Below, piece by piece: positions 1 to 8,237 of a DNA stretch of 30,251 nt; within the stretch, counting starts at the first letter, position 1, and every line of letters starts with the position of its first letter. The position numbers were made by a program, and so were the translations under genes. The stretch is from Pseudomonadota bacterium. Its GTDB lineage: Bacteria; Pseudomonadota; Alphaproteobacteria; Rhizobiales; Rhizobiaceae. The notes below the pieces were generated by a model. That model was not told the origin of the DNA. It did not search any database and worked only from the letters and a program-made list of their open reading frames with translations. The stretch covers positions 1 through 30,251 of the forward strand of contig JAEYRU010000120.1 of NCBI GenBank assembly GCA_023435335.1, read 5' to 3'.

Positions 1-866
1 CCCTTACCCTGCGCGAGCTCTGCGGGCTGACGACTGAGGAGATCGCCAGCGCCTTCCTGACCAGCGCACCCACGGTGGCGCAGCGCATCGTCCGCGCCAA
101 GGCCAGAATCCGCGACGCGCAAATCCCCTACGAGGTGCCCGACCGGCCGGAACTGCCCGAGCGGCTCGATTCGGTGTTGCGGGTAATCTACCTCGTCTTC
201 AACGAGGGCTATTCGGCGCATTTCGGCCAGGCGCTTACGCGGGCAGACCTGTCCGGCGAAGCGATCAGGCTCGGCCGGCTGATGGTGGAGCTGCTGCCCG
301 ATGCCGAGACCTTCGGTCTGCTCGGCCTGATGCTGATCAACGAATCCCGGCGCGAGGCGCGGCTTTCGCCGCGGGGCGACATCATCCTGCTGGAGGACCA
401 GGACCGCGGCCGCTGGAACCGCGAGCTGATCGACGAGGGAACCGCGCTGGTGGACCGTGCCTTCGCCACCCGCCACATCGGCCCCTACACGCTGCAGGCG
501 GCGATCGCCGCCCTGCATGCGCGGGCGGAAACGGCCGACGCGACCGACTGGAACGAAATCGTCGCGCTGTACGACGTGCTGATGCGGGCGGCGCCGTCGC
601 CGGTCGTGGCGCTCAACCGCGCGGTCGCGGTAGGGATGGCGAGGGGGCCCGAGGCGGGGCTCGAGCTCGTGGAGGCGCTGCTCGAGGGCGGCGAGCTCGC
701 CAACTATCACTTGGCGCATGCCGCGCAGGCCGACCTCCACCGGCGGGCCGGCCAGCGCTCTCTCGCCCGCGAAGCCTACGCCCGCGCGCTGGCGCTGTGC
801 CGGCAGGAACCGGAACGGCGTTTCCTGGAGCGGCGGTTGGCGGAACTGGCGGACGAGGCGCCATAG
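1..866 (+). CDS. RNA polymerase sigma factor, ECF42-like with C-terminal TPR-like domain (5' end outside window)
   Basis: The reading frame is open from base 3, so the gene starts upstream of the window. The first visible residues (LTLRELCGLTTEEIASAFL) are the sigma region 4 helix-turn-helix that contacts the -35 element. After it comes a long alpha-helical extension (ELPERLDSVLRVIYLVFNEGYSA, then repeated Ala/Leu-rich helices to the end) typical of the DUF6596/TPR-like C-terminal domain of ECF42 sigma factors. These factors lack a classical anti-sigma factor, and the extension is thought to control activity; they often sit beside a YCII-domain (DGPF) gene, which here would lie off the left edge. 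Sigma region 2 is not visible. An internal GTG at 75 could be mistaken for a start, but it would cut the helix-turn-helix in half. The target regulon cannot be read from the sequence. Confidence 0.9.
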   Translation, partial: LTLRELCGLTTEEIASAFLTSAPTVAQRIVRAKARIRDAQIPYEVPDRPELPERLDSVLRVIYLVFNEGYSAHFGQALTRADLSGEAIRLGRLMVELLPDAETFGLLGLMLINESRREARLSPRGDIILLEDQDRGRWNRELIDEGTALVDRAFATRHIGPYTLQAAIAALHARAETADATDWNEIVALYDVLMRAAPSPVVALNRAVAVGMARGPEAGLELVEALLEGGELANYHLAHAAQADLHRRAGQRSLAREAYARALALCRQEPERRFLERRLAELADEAP

Positions 867-943
867 GCGCATTGCTACGGTGGCGCCTTTCGCCTACATA
901 CGGCCCCGAATTTCCCAGCAACCTTTCGACAGGAAGAGCGCGC

Positions 944-2593
944 GTGGCACGCCAGTTCATTTATCACATGGCCGGTCTCAACAAGGCCTACGGCCCGAAG
1001 AAGATCCTCGAGAACATCCATCTCTCCTTCTATCCCGAGGCCAAGATCGGCATCCTCGGCCCCAACGGCGCGGGCAAGTCCACCGTGCTCAAGATCATGG
1101 CCGGGCTTGACAAGGAGTTCACAGGCGAGGCGTGGCTGGCCGACGGCGCGACCTGCGGGTACCTGGCGCAGGAGCCGGAGCTCGACCCGGCGCTCAACGT
1201 GCTCGGCAACGTGATGGAAGGCGTGGCCGCCAAGCAGGCGATCCTCGACCGCTACAACGAACTGATGATGGACTACAGCGACGAGACCGCCGACGAGGCG
1301 GCGAAGCTGCAGGACCAGATCGACAGCCAGAACCTGTGGGACCTCGATAGCCAGGTGGAGATGGCGATGGAGGCGCTGGGCTGCCCGCCGCCGGAGGCCG
1401 ACGTCACCACGCTCTCGGGCGGCGAGAAGCGCCGCGTGGCACTGTGCAAGCTGCTCCTGCAGCAGCCGGACCTGCTGCTGCTCGACGAGCCGACCAACCA
1501 TCTCGACGCCGAAACCACGGCATGGCTGGAAAAGCACCTGCGCGAATATCCGGGCGCGGTGATGATCATCACCCACGACCGCTACTTCCTCGACAACGTC
1601 ACCGGCTGGATTCTCGAGCTCGACCGCGGCCGCGGCATTCCCTACGAGGGCAACTACACTGCATACCTCGCGGCCAAGGCCAAGCGCATGGCGCAGGAGG
1701 GGCGCGAGGAAGCCGCCCGCCAGAAGGCGCTGGAGCGCGAGCGCGAGTGGATCGCGGCCTCGCCCAAGGCGCGGCAGGCGAAGTCGAAGGCGCGCATCAG
1801 GGCCTATGACGAGCTGGTCAAGGCGGCCAACGACCGCCGTCCCGGCGATGCGCAGATCATCATCCCGGCCGGCGAGCGGCTGGGCCAGGTTGTGATCGAG
1901 GCCGAAGGGCTGTCGAAAGGCTACGGCGACCGGCTGCTGATCGACGACCTGGAGTTCAAGCTGCCGCCCGGCGGCATCGTTGGCGTGATCGGGCCGAACG
2001 GCGCCGGCAAGACGACGCTGTTCCGGATGATCACCGGGCAGGAAAAGCCGGACAACGGCACCATCCGCATCGGCGAGACCGTGCACCTGGGTTATGTCGA
2101 CCAGAGCCGCGACCATCTCGATCCCAACAAGACGGTGTGGGAGGAAATCTCCGGCGGCAACGACATCATCAAGCTCGGCAAGCACGAGATGAACAGCCGC
2201 GCCTATTGCGGGGCGTTCAATTTCAAGGGCGGCGACCAGCAGCAGAAGGTCGGCAACCTCTCCGGCGGCCAGCGCAACCGGGTGCACCTCGCCAAGATGC
2301 TGAAGAGCGGCGGCAACGTGCTGCTGCTCGACGAGCCGACCAACGACCTCGACACCGAGACGCTGTCGGCGCTCGAGGACGCGCTGGAGAACTACGCCGG
2401 CTGCGCGGTCATCATCAGCCACGACCGGATGTTCCTCGACCGGCTGGCCACCCACATCCTCGCCTTCGAAGGTGACAGCCACGTCGAGTGGTTCGAGGGC
2501 AACTTCGAGGAATACGAGGCCGACAAGGTGCGCAGGCTCGGCCCCGAAAGCGTCAACCCGAAGCGGGTGACGTACAAGCGGCTGACGCGGTAG
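944..2593 (+). CDS. ettA: Energy-dependent translational throttle protein EttA (ABC-F ATPase)
   Basis: Soluble ABC-F protein of 549 residues, the usual EttA length. It binds the ribosomal E site and gates entry into elongation according to the ATP/ADP ratio. Two ABC domains are clear: Walker A GPNGAGKST at about residue 39, signature LSGGEKRR at 157 and Walker B LLLLDEPTNHLD at 177; the second half has GPNGAGKTT at 350, LSGGQRNR at 439 and LLLDEPTNDLD. The linker carries the charged helical hairpin of the family, and the C-terminus KRVTYKRLTR closely matches E. coli EttA. I chose the GTG at 944, preceded by AGGAAG at 931, because it gives MARQFIYHMAGL, matching the known N-terminus. The frame stays open upstream to 797, but that part has no homology. 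It stands alone, 77 bases after the sigma gene, and is probably constitutive. Confidence 0.96.
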   Translation: MARQFIYHMAGLNKAYGPKKILENIHLSFYPEAKIGILGPNGAGKSTVLKIMAGLDKEFTGEAWLADGATCGYLAQEPELDPALNVLGNVMEGVAAKQAILDRYNELMMDYSDETADEAAKLQDQIDSQNLWDLDSQVEMAMEALGCPPPEADVTTLSGGEKRRVALCKLLLQQPDLLLLDEPTNHLDAETTAWLEKHLREYPGAVMIITHDRYFLDNVTGWILELDRGRGIPYEGNYTAYLAAKAKRMAQEGREEAARQKALEREREWIAASPKARQAKSKARIRAYDELVKAANDRRPGDAQIIIPAGERLGQVVIEAEGLSKGYGDRLLIDDLEFKLPPGGIVGVIGPNGAGKTTLFRMITGQEKPDNGTIRIGETVHLGYVDQSRDHLDPNKTVWEEISGGNDIIKLGKHEMNSRAYCGAFNFKGGDQQQKVGNLSGGQRNRVHLAKMLKSGGNVLLLDEPTNDLDTETLSALEDALENYAGCAVIISHDRMFLDRLATHILAFEGDSHVEWFEGNFEEYEADKVRRLGPESVNPKRVTYKRLTR

Positions 2594-2653
2594 GCGGGAA
2601 CGAAAGGCCGCCTGCGGCGTTCATGCGCTCAGGGCGAACTGGTTTGGGGTTTC

Positions 2654-4117
2654 ATGCCACCTGATTTCGAGCGTCTCTTCGAGGCGCTTCCCGGCGCACA
2701 CATGGTCATTGACCGCACGTTCTCCTACGTCGCGGTCAATCGGGCCTACGAGGCCGTGCTCAACACGCCGCGCAGCTCGATGATCGGCCGGAACCTCTTC
2801 GAGGTGTTCCCGAACGACGGCGAGAGCGGCGAGCTTTTGCGGGCGTCCTTCCGCCGCGTCTTCGAAACCGGATTGCCGGATACCGTGGCCTACATTCCAT
2901 ACGACATCCCCCGGCCGGCCGAGCAGGGTGGCGGCATGGAGCAGCGGTTCTGGACGGCGGTCCATCAGCCGCTGACCGACGAAACCGGCGCGGTCGCCTA
3001 CCTTATCCAGAACACGACCGAGGTGACCGAGATCGTGCGTCTGCGCGAGGCGGCGTCGCTGCCGTTCAGGTCGGGCGCGACCCAGCTGCTGGAGCGTGCG
3101 CGCGAAGCCGAGCAGCAGCATCGCGCGCTGCTTGCGGAGAGCGAGGAGTTCCGCAGGCTGTTCCAGCAGGCTCCCGGCTTCTTCGCGATAGTCTCCGGAC
3201 CGGACCACGTATTCACTTTCGCCAACGATGCCTATCTGCGCCTGATCGGTGGACGAAACGTCATCGGCATGCCGGTGGCGAGTGCTCTGCCGGAGGTCGT
3301 CGAGCAGGGGTTCGTCACGATGCTGGATGAGGTCTATTCCAGCGGCAAGCCGGAAGGCGGCGAGGCGATGCTCGTGCGGCTGCAGCGCAAGCCGGACGGT
3401 GCGATCGAGGATATGTATCTCGACTTCTCCTACGATGCGATCCGCGACAGCGACGGCACGGTGACCGGAGTCTTCGTACAGGGGATGGACCGCACGGAAG
3501 CCGTGCGCACGCAGCAGCGCCAGAAACTGCTCCTGGACGAGTTGAACCATCGCGTGAAGAACACGCTCGCCAGCGTACAGTCGATCGCATCGCAGACGCT
3601 GCGCTCGGCGCGCGATCTCGCCTCCGGGCGGGCCGATTTCGAGTCGCGCATCGTGGCGCTCTCCAAAGCGCACAATCTGCTGAGCGCGCGCGAATGGGCC
3701 AGCGCTCCGCTGGGCGAGATCGTGAACCAGGAACTGGCGGTCTACGACCCGGGCAAGGTCGATGCGGACGGGCCGGACGTGACGCTGTCGTCGAAGGCTT
3801 CCATCGCACTGGCGCTGGTCATCCACGAGCTTTCGACCAACGCGGCGAAATACGGTGCGCTGTCGACGCCGCAGGGCGTCGTCACCGTCCGCTGGCTCAC
3901 CGAACTGGAGCACGGCCGGCTTGTCATCGACTGGAGCGAGCGCGGCGGCCCGCCGGTGCAGCCGCCGCAGCGTCAGGGCTTCGGCTCGCGGATGATCCGC
4001 AGCGTCGTCGTGGGAGAGCTTGGCGGCGAGTTCTCTTCGGCGTACGAGACCGAGGGCTTTTCCTGTCGCGTCATCGTGCCTTGCGACGCGATCGTACCCA
4101 CGGCGGAACGGACATGA
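2654..4117 (+). CDS. PAS-domain sensor histidine kinase, HWE family
   Basis: Cytoplasmic sensor kinase of 487 residues with no membrane segment. Two PAS-like domains come first (about 8-125, and 165-290 introduced by EEFRRLFQQAPGFFAIV), joined by a charged helix. The phosphoacceptor helix LLDELNHRVKNTLASVQS places the histidine at residue 299. The HWE hallmarks are both present: a histidine in the N box (VIHELSTNAAKYGALS) and W-S-E in the G1 box (DWSERGG). HWE kinases are abundant in Rhizobiales and usually sense light, redox or general stress. No LOV-type cysteine motif (GRNCRFLQ) is seen, so light sensing through flavin is not supported. The stop overlaps the start of the following response regulator by four bases (ATGA), so the two form a translationally coupled pair. 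The signal is unknown. Confidence 0.93.
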   Translation: MPPDFERLFEALPGAHMVIDRTFSYVAVNRAYEAVLNTPRSSMIGRNLFEVFPNDGESGELLRASFRRVFETGLPDTVAYIPYDIPRPAEQGGGMEQRFWTAVHQPLTDETGAVAYLIQNTTEVTEIVRLREAASLPFRSGATQLLERAREAEQQHRALLAESEEFRRLFQQAPGFFAIVSGPDHVFTFANDAYLRLIGGRNVIGMPVASALPEVVEQGFVTMLDEVYSSGKPEGGEAMLVRLQRKPDGAIEDMYLDFSYDAIRDSDGTVTGVFVQGMDRTEAVRTQQRQKLLLDELNHRVKNTLASVQSIASQTLRSARDLASGRADFESRIVALSKAHNLLSAREWASAPLGEIVNQELAVYDPGKVDADGPDVTLSSKASIALALVIHELSTNAAKYGALSTPQGVVTVRWLTELEHGRLVIDWSERGGPPVQPPQRQGFGSRMIRSVVVGELGGEFSSAYETEGFSCRVIVPCDAIVPTAERT

Positions 4118-4497
4118 ATGACACCAAATTGCCGGCGAGCCTCGCAGTCTTCGTCGTGGAAGACGAGGCTCTGGTCGCGCTCAACCTCGAAGCGATGCTC
4201 GAGGATATCGGCTGCAGGGTGATCGGGCCCGCGATGCGTTTCGGCCAGGCAGAGCAGATGATCTCCGATGGCGTGCCGGCCGACGTGGCGATCCTGGACG
4301 TCAATATCGGCGGGCGGCACGTCTTCGAACTCGCCCATGGCCTGCTGCGGCAGGGCATCCCGATCGTCTTCGCAACGGGCTACGGCCGCGAGGGCCTCCC
4401 CGGGGAATGGCTCAGCCAGCCGATCCTGCAGAAGCCATATGTCGAGCGAGAGGTCCGCGAGGCGCTGCACGAAGCGATTTCCGCGCGACGGACGTGA
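4114..4497 (+). CDS. Single-domain response regulator (receiver only)
   Basis: A 127-residue CheY-like receiver with no output domain. The acidic pair E16-D17 (VFVVEDEALVAL), phosphoacceptor D62 (AILDVNIGG), the conserved threonine in VFATGYG and the lysine in LQKPY are all in place, so it should be phosphorylated. It begins at an ATG that overlaps the kinase stop codon, which makes it the natural partner of that HWE kinase. Receivers of this kind, often found beside HWE or HisKA_2 kinases in alphaproteobacteria, act as phosphate sinks or relay phosphate to a second pathway. Longer in-frame extensions upstream lie inside the kinase gene and are not real. Confidence 0.93.
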   Translation: MNDTKLPASLAVFVVEDEALVALNLEAMLEDIGCRVIGPAMRFGQAEQMISDGVPADVAILDVNIGGRHVFELAHGLLRQGIPIVFATGYGREGLPGEWLSQPILQKPYVEREVREALHEAISARRT

Positions 4498-4514
4498 TAT
4501 GGGAGGCCGTCAAT

Positions 4515-4835
4515 ATGCGTGTTGTTATGATAACCGCCGGCGCGTTGCTCCTTGTCTCGACAGCCGCCCTCGCCAAGCCGGCGAAGTGCTTCACCACCGA
4601 CGACGGCGAGTATCCTTGCGAGTTCAAGGCGCTGGACAGGGCCGGCAGCTTCACCATCTCGGCGCCGGGCAAACCGACCTTCACGCTGGAGGTCGACGGT
4701 CCTGGCGTGGCGTTCGGGTTCGGCGACTTCGGCACCGGGCGGAACGTAGCGCTGCCCGGCCGGTTCAAGCGCATCGGCGACGACCCCGCCTGCTGGGTCA
4801 ATTCCGACACCGACACGAAGATCTGCGCCTGGTAG
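4515..4835 (+). CDS. Small secreted cysteine-containing protein, function unknown
   Basis: A 106-residue protein with a clear Sec signal peptide (MRVVMITAGALLLVSTAALA, cut probably before KPAK). The mature part of about 86 residues has four cysteines, two near the N-terminus (KCFTT, YPCEF) and two near the C-terminus (ACWVN, KICAW), a spacing that suggests two disulfides in the periplasm. The ATG at 4515 follows GGGAGG at 4501, a good ribosome binding site, and the signal peptide supports this start over in-frame codons further upstream inside the regulator gene. It lies 17 bases after the response regulator and may be co-transcribed with it. I do not recognise the family. Confidence 0.75.
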   Translation: MRVVMITAGALLLVSTAALAKPAKCFTTDDGEYPCEFKALDRAGSFTISAPGKPTFTLEVDGPGVAFGFGDFGTGRNVALPGRFKRIGDDPACWVNSDTDTKICAW

Positions 4836-4929
4836 CGCGTCCCGGCCCGGCCGGCGAAACCCCCGCAGCTGGGCGGCTGCGAAGCGGCCGTGGAGGGAGA
4901 TCGGGCACGCGGATAGCGTCGCCGTTGTT

Positions 4930-4945
4930 AACCGCGGTCGCGGTT
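4930..4945. repeat. 16-bp perfect palindrome upstream of the KAS III-like gene
   Basis: AACCGCG-GT-CGCGGTT is a perfect inverted repeat with 7-base arms and a 2-base centre, in the 239-base gap between the secreted protein gene and the condensing enzyme gene. It is too tight for a good RNA hairpin and has no T-run, so a protein-binding site is likelier than a terminator. No regulator gene lies beside it. Nothing else recognisable is seen in this gap. Confidence 0.4.
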
Positions 4946-5074
4946 TGTTTCGGCAGAAACGCGCAAGTTGTCTTTGCATATCGGGCCGGCTGACGTAAAC
5001 CGCACGGGGTGCGGTCGGCGGAGGAGGGCCGCGCGGCGGCGAAATTCGACCGGGACGGACGGGGCAGACAGGCA

Positions 5075-6196
5075 ATGAAACGCGTGGCAATCAGCGGCAT
5101 CGGGGTGGAAATCCCGCCGGCCGTGATCACCAATGAAGAGCTGGTCGAGAGCTTCAACGCCTGGGTGGAGCGCGAGAATGCGCGCCTCTTCTGCACCGGG
5201 GCGCAGCCGCTGCAGGCGTCGGACGTCGCCTTCATCGAATATGCCTCGGGCGTCAAGGAACGCCACGTGCTGCAGCCGGACGGCATCCTCGATCCGGAGC
5301 GCATGGCGCCGCGCATACCCGCGCGTTCCGACGACGAGATATCGGTGATGGCCGAGTTCGGCGTTGCTTCCGCGCGCAAGGCGCTGGAGGACGCGGGGCT
5401 CGAGGCGGCCGACATCGACATGGTGATCTGCTCGGCCTCTCACCAGCAGCGGCCCTATCCGGCGATGGCGATCGAGATCCAGCAGGCGCTGGGTACGTCC
5501 GGCGCGGCCTTCGACATGAATCTCGGCTGCTCGTCCGCCGCGGCGGGGCTGCACGTGGCGTCCGGCCTGGTCCGCAGCGGCGCGCAGAAGCGGGTGCTCG
5601 TGGTGACGCCGGAGATCATCACCGGCCATCTCAACTTCCGCGACCGGCAGACGCATTTCATCTTCGGCGACGCCTCGGTTGCCATGGTGGTCGAGGCGCT
5701 TGAGGAAGGCGAGGAGCGGCCGGGCCGCTTCGAGGTGGTGGACACGCGCACCTGGACGCAGTTCTCCAACGCCATCCGCAGCAATTTCGGCTTCCTCAAC
5801 CGCGCCTCCCAGGACGACACCTCGTTCGTCGCCATGGAAGGCAACATGATCAAGCAGATCGGCAACAAGGTGTTCAAGGAAGTGACGGTGGCGGGCCACA
5901 AGTTCATCGTCGACTTCCTCGCCGAGCACGGCCACACGCCGCAGGACATCCGCCGGTTCTGGCTGCACCAAGCCAATGCGCGCATGAACGCGATGATCCT
6001 CAAGCTCTCCTTCGGCCACGAGGTCGACCACGACCGCGCGCCGATGGTACTCGACCGGCTGGGCAATACCGCCGCCGCCGGAGCGATCATCGCGCTTTCG
6101 GAAAACCACAAGGACATGAAGGCGGGCGAGCACGGGCTGCTGTGCGCCTTCGGCGCCGGCTACTCGATCGGCGGCGCGCTGCTTCGGATGATGTAA
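5075..6196 (+). CDS. Beta-ketoacyl-ACP synthase III-like condensing enzyme
   Basis: A 373-residue thiolase-fold enzyme of the FabH family. The Cys-His-Asn triad is complete: C152 in MNLGCSSAAAG, H298 in WLHQANARMN and N331 in LGNTAAAG. The glycine-rich end (AFGAGYSIGGALLRM) is also typical. It is about 50 residues longer than housekeeping FabH (about 320), with extra sequence around residues 35-85 (NARLFCTGAQPLQAS and on), so it resembles the longer FabH2-type side branch used for special acyl chains rather than the essential initiation enzyme. The ATG at 5075 gives the standard beta-strand start (MKRVAISGIGVEIP). No other fatty-acid genes are nearby, so its acyl substrate is unknown. Confidence 0.88.
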   Translation: MKRVAISGIGVEIPPAVITNEELVESFNAWVERENARLFCTGAQPLQASDVAFIEYASGVKERHVLQPDGILDPERMAPRIPARSDDEISVMAEFGVASARKALEDAGLEAADIDMVICSASHQQRPYPAMAIEIQQALGTSGAAFDMNLGCSSAAAGLHVASGLVRSGAQKRVLVVTPEIITGHLNFRDRQTHFIFGDASVAMVVEALEEGEERPGRFEVVDTRTWTQFSNAIRSNFGFLNRASQDDTSFVAMEGNMIKQIGNKVFKEVTVAGHKFIVDFLAEHGHTPQDIRRFWLHQANARMNAMILKLSFGHEVDHDRAPMVLDRLGNTAAAGAIIALSENHKDMKAGEHGLLCAFGAGYSIGGALLRMM

Positions 6197-6288
6197 CGCA
6201 TCAGCCGTATAGATCGCTCGCGTCAGGCATTTTCACTGGACCTCCCGCATCCGCGTGGCAATGTGCGACTTTCGACCGGAGCCGCCAT

Positions 6289-6906
6289 ATGCTCGAACTT
6301 TTCGAACGCCGCGCCGACGAACCGGAGATCGTGCCTGCGAAGAAGCTTGGCGGTCGCGTCGCCGGAATCTTCGCGGCGCGCTCCGGTCATTTCGTGACGC
6401 GGGCGACGAAGGGTCTTCACCTTACTTTCGATGGCATCGAAGGCGATTTCCACGCAGGCGCGACGCGTCGCTCGGGCGGGCGCGAACCCTGGTATCCGCG
6501 CGGCACCGAGATCCGTAACGAACGGCAGCTTTCGATCGTCGCGCCGGACGAACTGGCGCGGATCGCCAGCATGATGGGGATCGCCGCGGTGAAGCCCGAG
6601 TGGATGGGCGCTAACCTGCTGCTCGAGGGCGTACCGGCGCTGTCCATGCTGCCGGCGGGGACCATGCTGTTCTTCCAGGGTGGCGTGACGCTCAAGGTCG
6701 ACGGCCAGAACCGGCCCTGCAGGGTGGCGGGCGCGGCGGTTGCCGAGGGCGCCGGCATGTCGGATCGCGAGGCGGGCTCGCTGCTCTTCGCGAAACTGGC
6801 GAAGCGCCTGCGCGGCCTCGTCGCCTGGGTGGAGAAGCCGGGCATCATCGAGGCCGGCGAACTGGTCTCCGTGCGGGTGCCGGAGCAGTGGATCTACGGC
6901 GGGTGA
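6289..6906 (+). CDS. MOSC domain protein
   Basis: A 205-residue protein with a MOSC domain, the sulfur-carrying beta-barrel found at the end of molybdenum-cofactor sulfurases. The conserved cysteine is C144 in DGQNRPCRVAG, and the family motif leading to it (MGANLLLEGVPALSMLPAGTMLFF) is present. Stand-alone MOSC proteins are thought to handle Moco-bound sulfur or mobilise sulfur for metalloenzymes; some belong to N-hydroxylated substrate reduction systems. No Moco enzyme is adjacent. The ATG at 6289 gives a compact N-terminus; the open frame continues upstream into the KAS III gene, which I rejected. It starts 92 bases after that gene. Confidence 0.87.
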   Translation: MLELFERRADEPEIVPAKKLGGRVAGIFAARSGHFVTRATKGLHLTFDGIEGDFHAGATRRSGGREPWYPRGTEIRNERQLSIVAPDELARIASMMGIAAVKPEWMGANLLLEGVPALSMLPAGTMLFFQGGVTLKVDGQNRPCRVAGAAVAEGAGMSDREAGSLLFAKLAKRLRGLVAWVEKPGIIEAGELVSVRVPEQWIYGG

Positions 6907-6926
6907 ACAAGAGCCTGGAGGCGCGG

Positions 6927-7301
6927 ATGAAACTGCCTGCAGTCGTTGAGCGATACATCGCGGCCTACAACGCCAGGGACGTCGATGCCATGCTGGCGTG
7001 TCTGACGCCCGACGTGCACTTCCAGAACATATCGGGCGGCGAGACGAACGCCGAGACGCATGGCAAGGCGCAGTTCGCGGAGCTTGCCCGCCTGGGTGCG
7101 TCTGCCTTCAGCTCCCGGCGGCAGACCGTCGTCCACTGCATCAACGTCGTGGAACGGACTATGGCGGAGGTGGATTTCGAAGCGGTCGTGGCCGCCGACC
7201 TGCCCAACGGCTGGAAAGCCGGGCAAAAGCTCGCCTTCACCGGCGCCAGCTATTTCGAAATGCGGGACGGCGCGATCGCCAGGATCGTCGACGAAAGCTG
7301 A
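6927..7301 (+). CDS. NTF2-like / SnoaL-type protein
   Basis: A 124-residue protein with the NTF2-like fold pattern: an N-terminal helix (VVERYIAAYNARDVDAMLACL), then strands (TPDVHFQNISGGE) and a long C-terminal sheet ending in SYFEMRDGAIARIVDES. The family includes isomerases, polyketide cyclases and non-catalytic binding proteins, so the reaction cannot be assigned. The ATG at 6927 is preceded by GGAG at 6917; an earlier GTG at 6888 would overlap the MOSC gene and adds nothing conserved. It lies 20 bases after the MOSC gene and is probably co-transcribed with it. Confidence 0.82.
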   Translation: MKLPAVVERYIAAYNARDVDAMLACLTPDVHFQNISGGETNAETHGKAQFAELARLGASAFSSRRQTVVHCINVVERTMAEVDFEAVVAADLPNGWKAGQKLAFTGASYFEMRDGAIARIVDES

Positions 7302-7315
7302 ACGCAGTTCATCCG

Positions 7316-7633
7316 CTATTCGTCGTCCGCCTCATCGGCTTCCAGAAGCCGGGTGGCGCGCCAGCGGGTGAGAGCCTCGTTGATCTCGTCGACCACGAAA
7401 TGGCGGGCGGAGTCGCGGTCGTAGCCCTCGGCCAGCAGCGCGTCATATTGGGTGTGTTCGTGGCGCACGTGCGCGATCGTTGCGATCCAGACCGCGATGG
7501 AAGGCGGCAGTTCGCGCAGCTTGCGGGCGAGGGCCGCCTCGCGGATCGCCTCGATGTCGGAATAGGGCGCCATCGGCAGAAGCGCCGTCAGCGCCTTGCC
7601 TATCGCACGCTGGCGTCCGGTCGTGGCCCTCAT
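7316..7633 (-). CDS. DUF2293 domain protein
   Basis: A 105-residue, mostly helical protein that fits DUF2293 (internal IREAALARKLRELPPSIAVWIA and the HTQYDALLAEGYDRDSARHFV region). The function is unknown. Its start codon overlaps the stop of the trmO-like gene by four bases, so the two are translated together. The C-terminus is acidic (EADEADDE). It converges with the NTF2-like gene, leaving a 14-base gap and no visible terminator. Confidence 0.82.
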   Translation of the reverse strand: MRATTGRQRAIGKALTALLPMAPYSDIEAIREAALARKLRELPPSIAVWIATIAHVRHEHTQYDALLAEGYDRDSARHFVVDEINEALTRWRATRLLEADEADDE

Positions 7634-8139
7634 GCCTTTTCGGATGCGTGGCCGTCCACTGCGTCGGGGACGGCGTCGTTGGAGGCGAAGTAGGGTTTCA
7701 GGTCGAGCACCGGCGTCAGGTCGAGCACGTCGATGCCGTCGATGTCGACGGCTCCGCTTTCGGCGTCGATGCCGAGGATGCGCACGACATGCAGGCCGAT
7801 CGGGTTGGGGCGCACCGGCGAGCGCAAGGCGAACACGCCGCGCGCTGTCTCGGCGTGGCGCGGCTTCTGCACGATCAGGTCGCGCGAGGCCCTGTCGAGC
7901 CAGGTGAGCAGCACGGCATGGCTGAAGCGGGAAAGCCCTTCCAGGCCGCGCCGGTAGGCCGGGTCGATCTCGACACGGGCGGGCCGGCCCGCCGCGCGCG
8001 CGGCCGCCATGTTCCTGGGGCAGTCGCCGCGCTCGGTCCAGGGCGAACGCACGCGACCGATGAAGACGAGGCTGGCGTCCGCGGTGCTGTCAGCCGGGTC
8101 GAATTCAAGGGCGATCTCGCCTTCGCGTGGCGGTTCCAT
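7630..8139 (-). CDS. trmO: tRNA m6t6A37 methyltransferase TrmO-like (TsaA/YaeB family)
   Basis: A 169-residue TsaA-domain protein. TrmO uses SAM to methylate N6-threonylcarbamoyladenosine at position 37 of certain tRNAs, using a beta-barrel rather than a Rossmann fold. The family signatures visible are VFIGRVRSPWTERGDCPRN near the N-terminus, FSHAVLLTWLDRA in the middle, and GVFALRSPVRPNPIGLHVV, which matches the highly conserved R-S-x-x-R-P-N-P-I-G core. It lacks the extra C-terminal domain of the E. coli protein, as many alphaproteobacterial versions do. Translation is coupled to the DUF2293 gene by ATGA. Substrate specificity is inferred from the family. Confidence 0.88.
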   Translation of the reverse strand: MEPPREGEIALEFDPADSTADASLVFIGRVRSPWTERGDCPRNMAAARAAGRPARVEIDPAYRRGLEGLSRFSHAVLLTWLDRASRDLIVQKPRHAETARGVFALRSPVRPNPIGLHVVRILGIDAESGAVDIDGIDVLDLTPVLDLKPYFASNDAVPDAVDGHASEKA

Positions 8140-8203
8140 GCAGGTACTCCTCGGCGCCGTGGCGCGCTTCCCGCAAACGGGTTGCGGAATGATCGCAATT
8201 CAT

Positions 8204-8219
8204 ATAAAGATATGTTTAT
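8204..8219. promoter_or_regulatory. AT-rich palindrome, probable operator of the ArsR-methyltransferase/metF operon
   Basis: ATAAA-G-ATAT-G-TTTAT is a 16-base dyad, symmetric except for one mismatched pair, centred between 8211 and 8212 and ending 18 bases before the ATG of the ArsR fusion gene. It stands out as AT-rich in otherwise GC-rich DNA. The shape fits an ArsR-family operator, and it resembles, from memory, the motif reported for SAH-responsive SahR-type regulators of methionine genes. TATAAA at 8203-8208 could be the -10 element with TTGCGG (8182-8187) as a weak -35, so a bound repressor would block the promoter. A second inverted repeat, CCGCAA (8171-8176) and TTGCGG (8182-8187), lies just upstream towards trmO. 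Confidence 0.6.
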
Positions 8220-8237
8220 GTCTTTTCGGAGCTTACC

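Noticed and set aside
875..2482. 535-codon open frame on the minus strand opposite ettA
   Set aside because: It is the GC-rich mirror of ettA, has no motifs of its own and no ribosome binding site.
2621..3913. 430-codon minus-strand frame opposite the HWE kinase
   Set aside because: Composition is Arg/Leu-rich shadow sequence; the plus strand encodes an intact kinase with all motifs.
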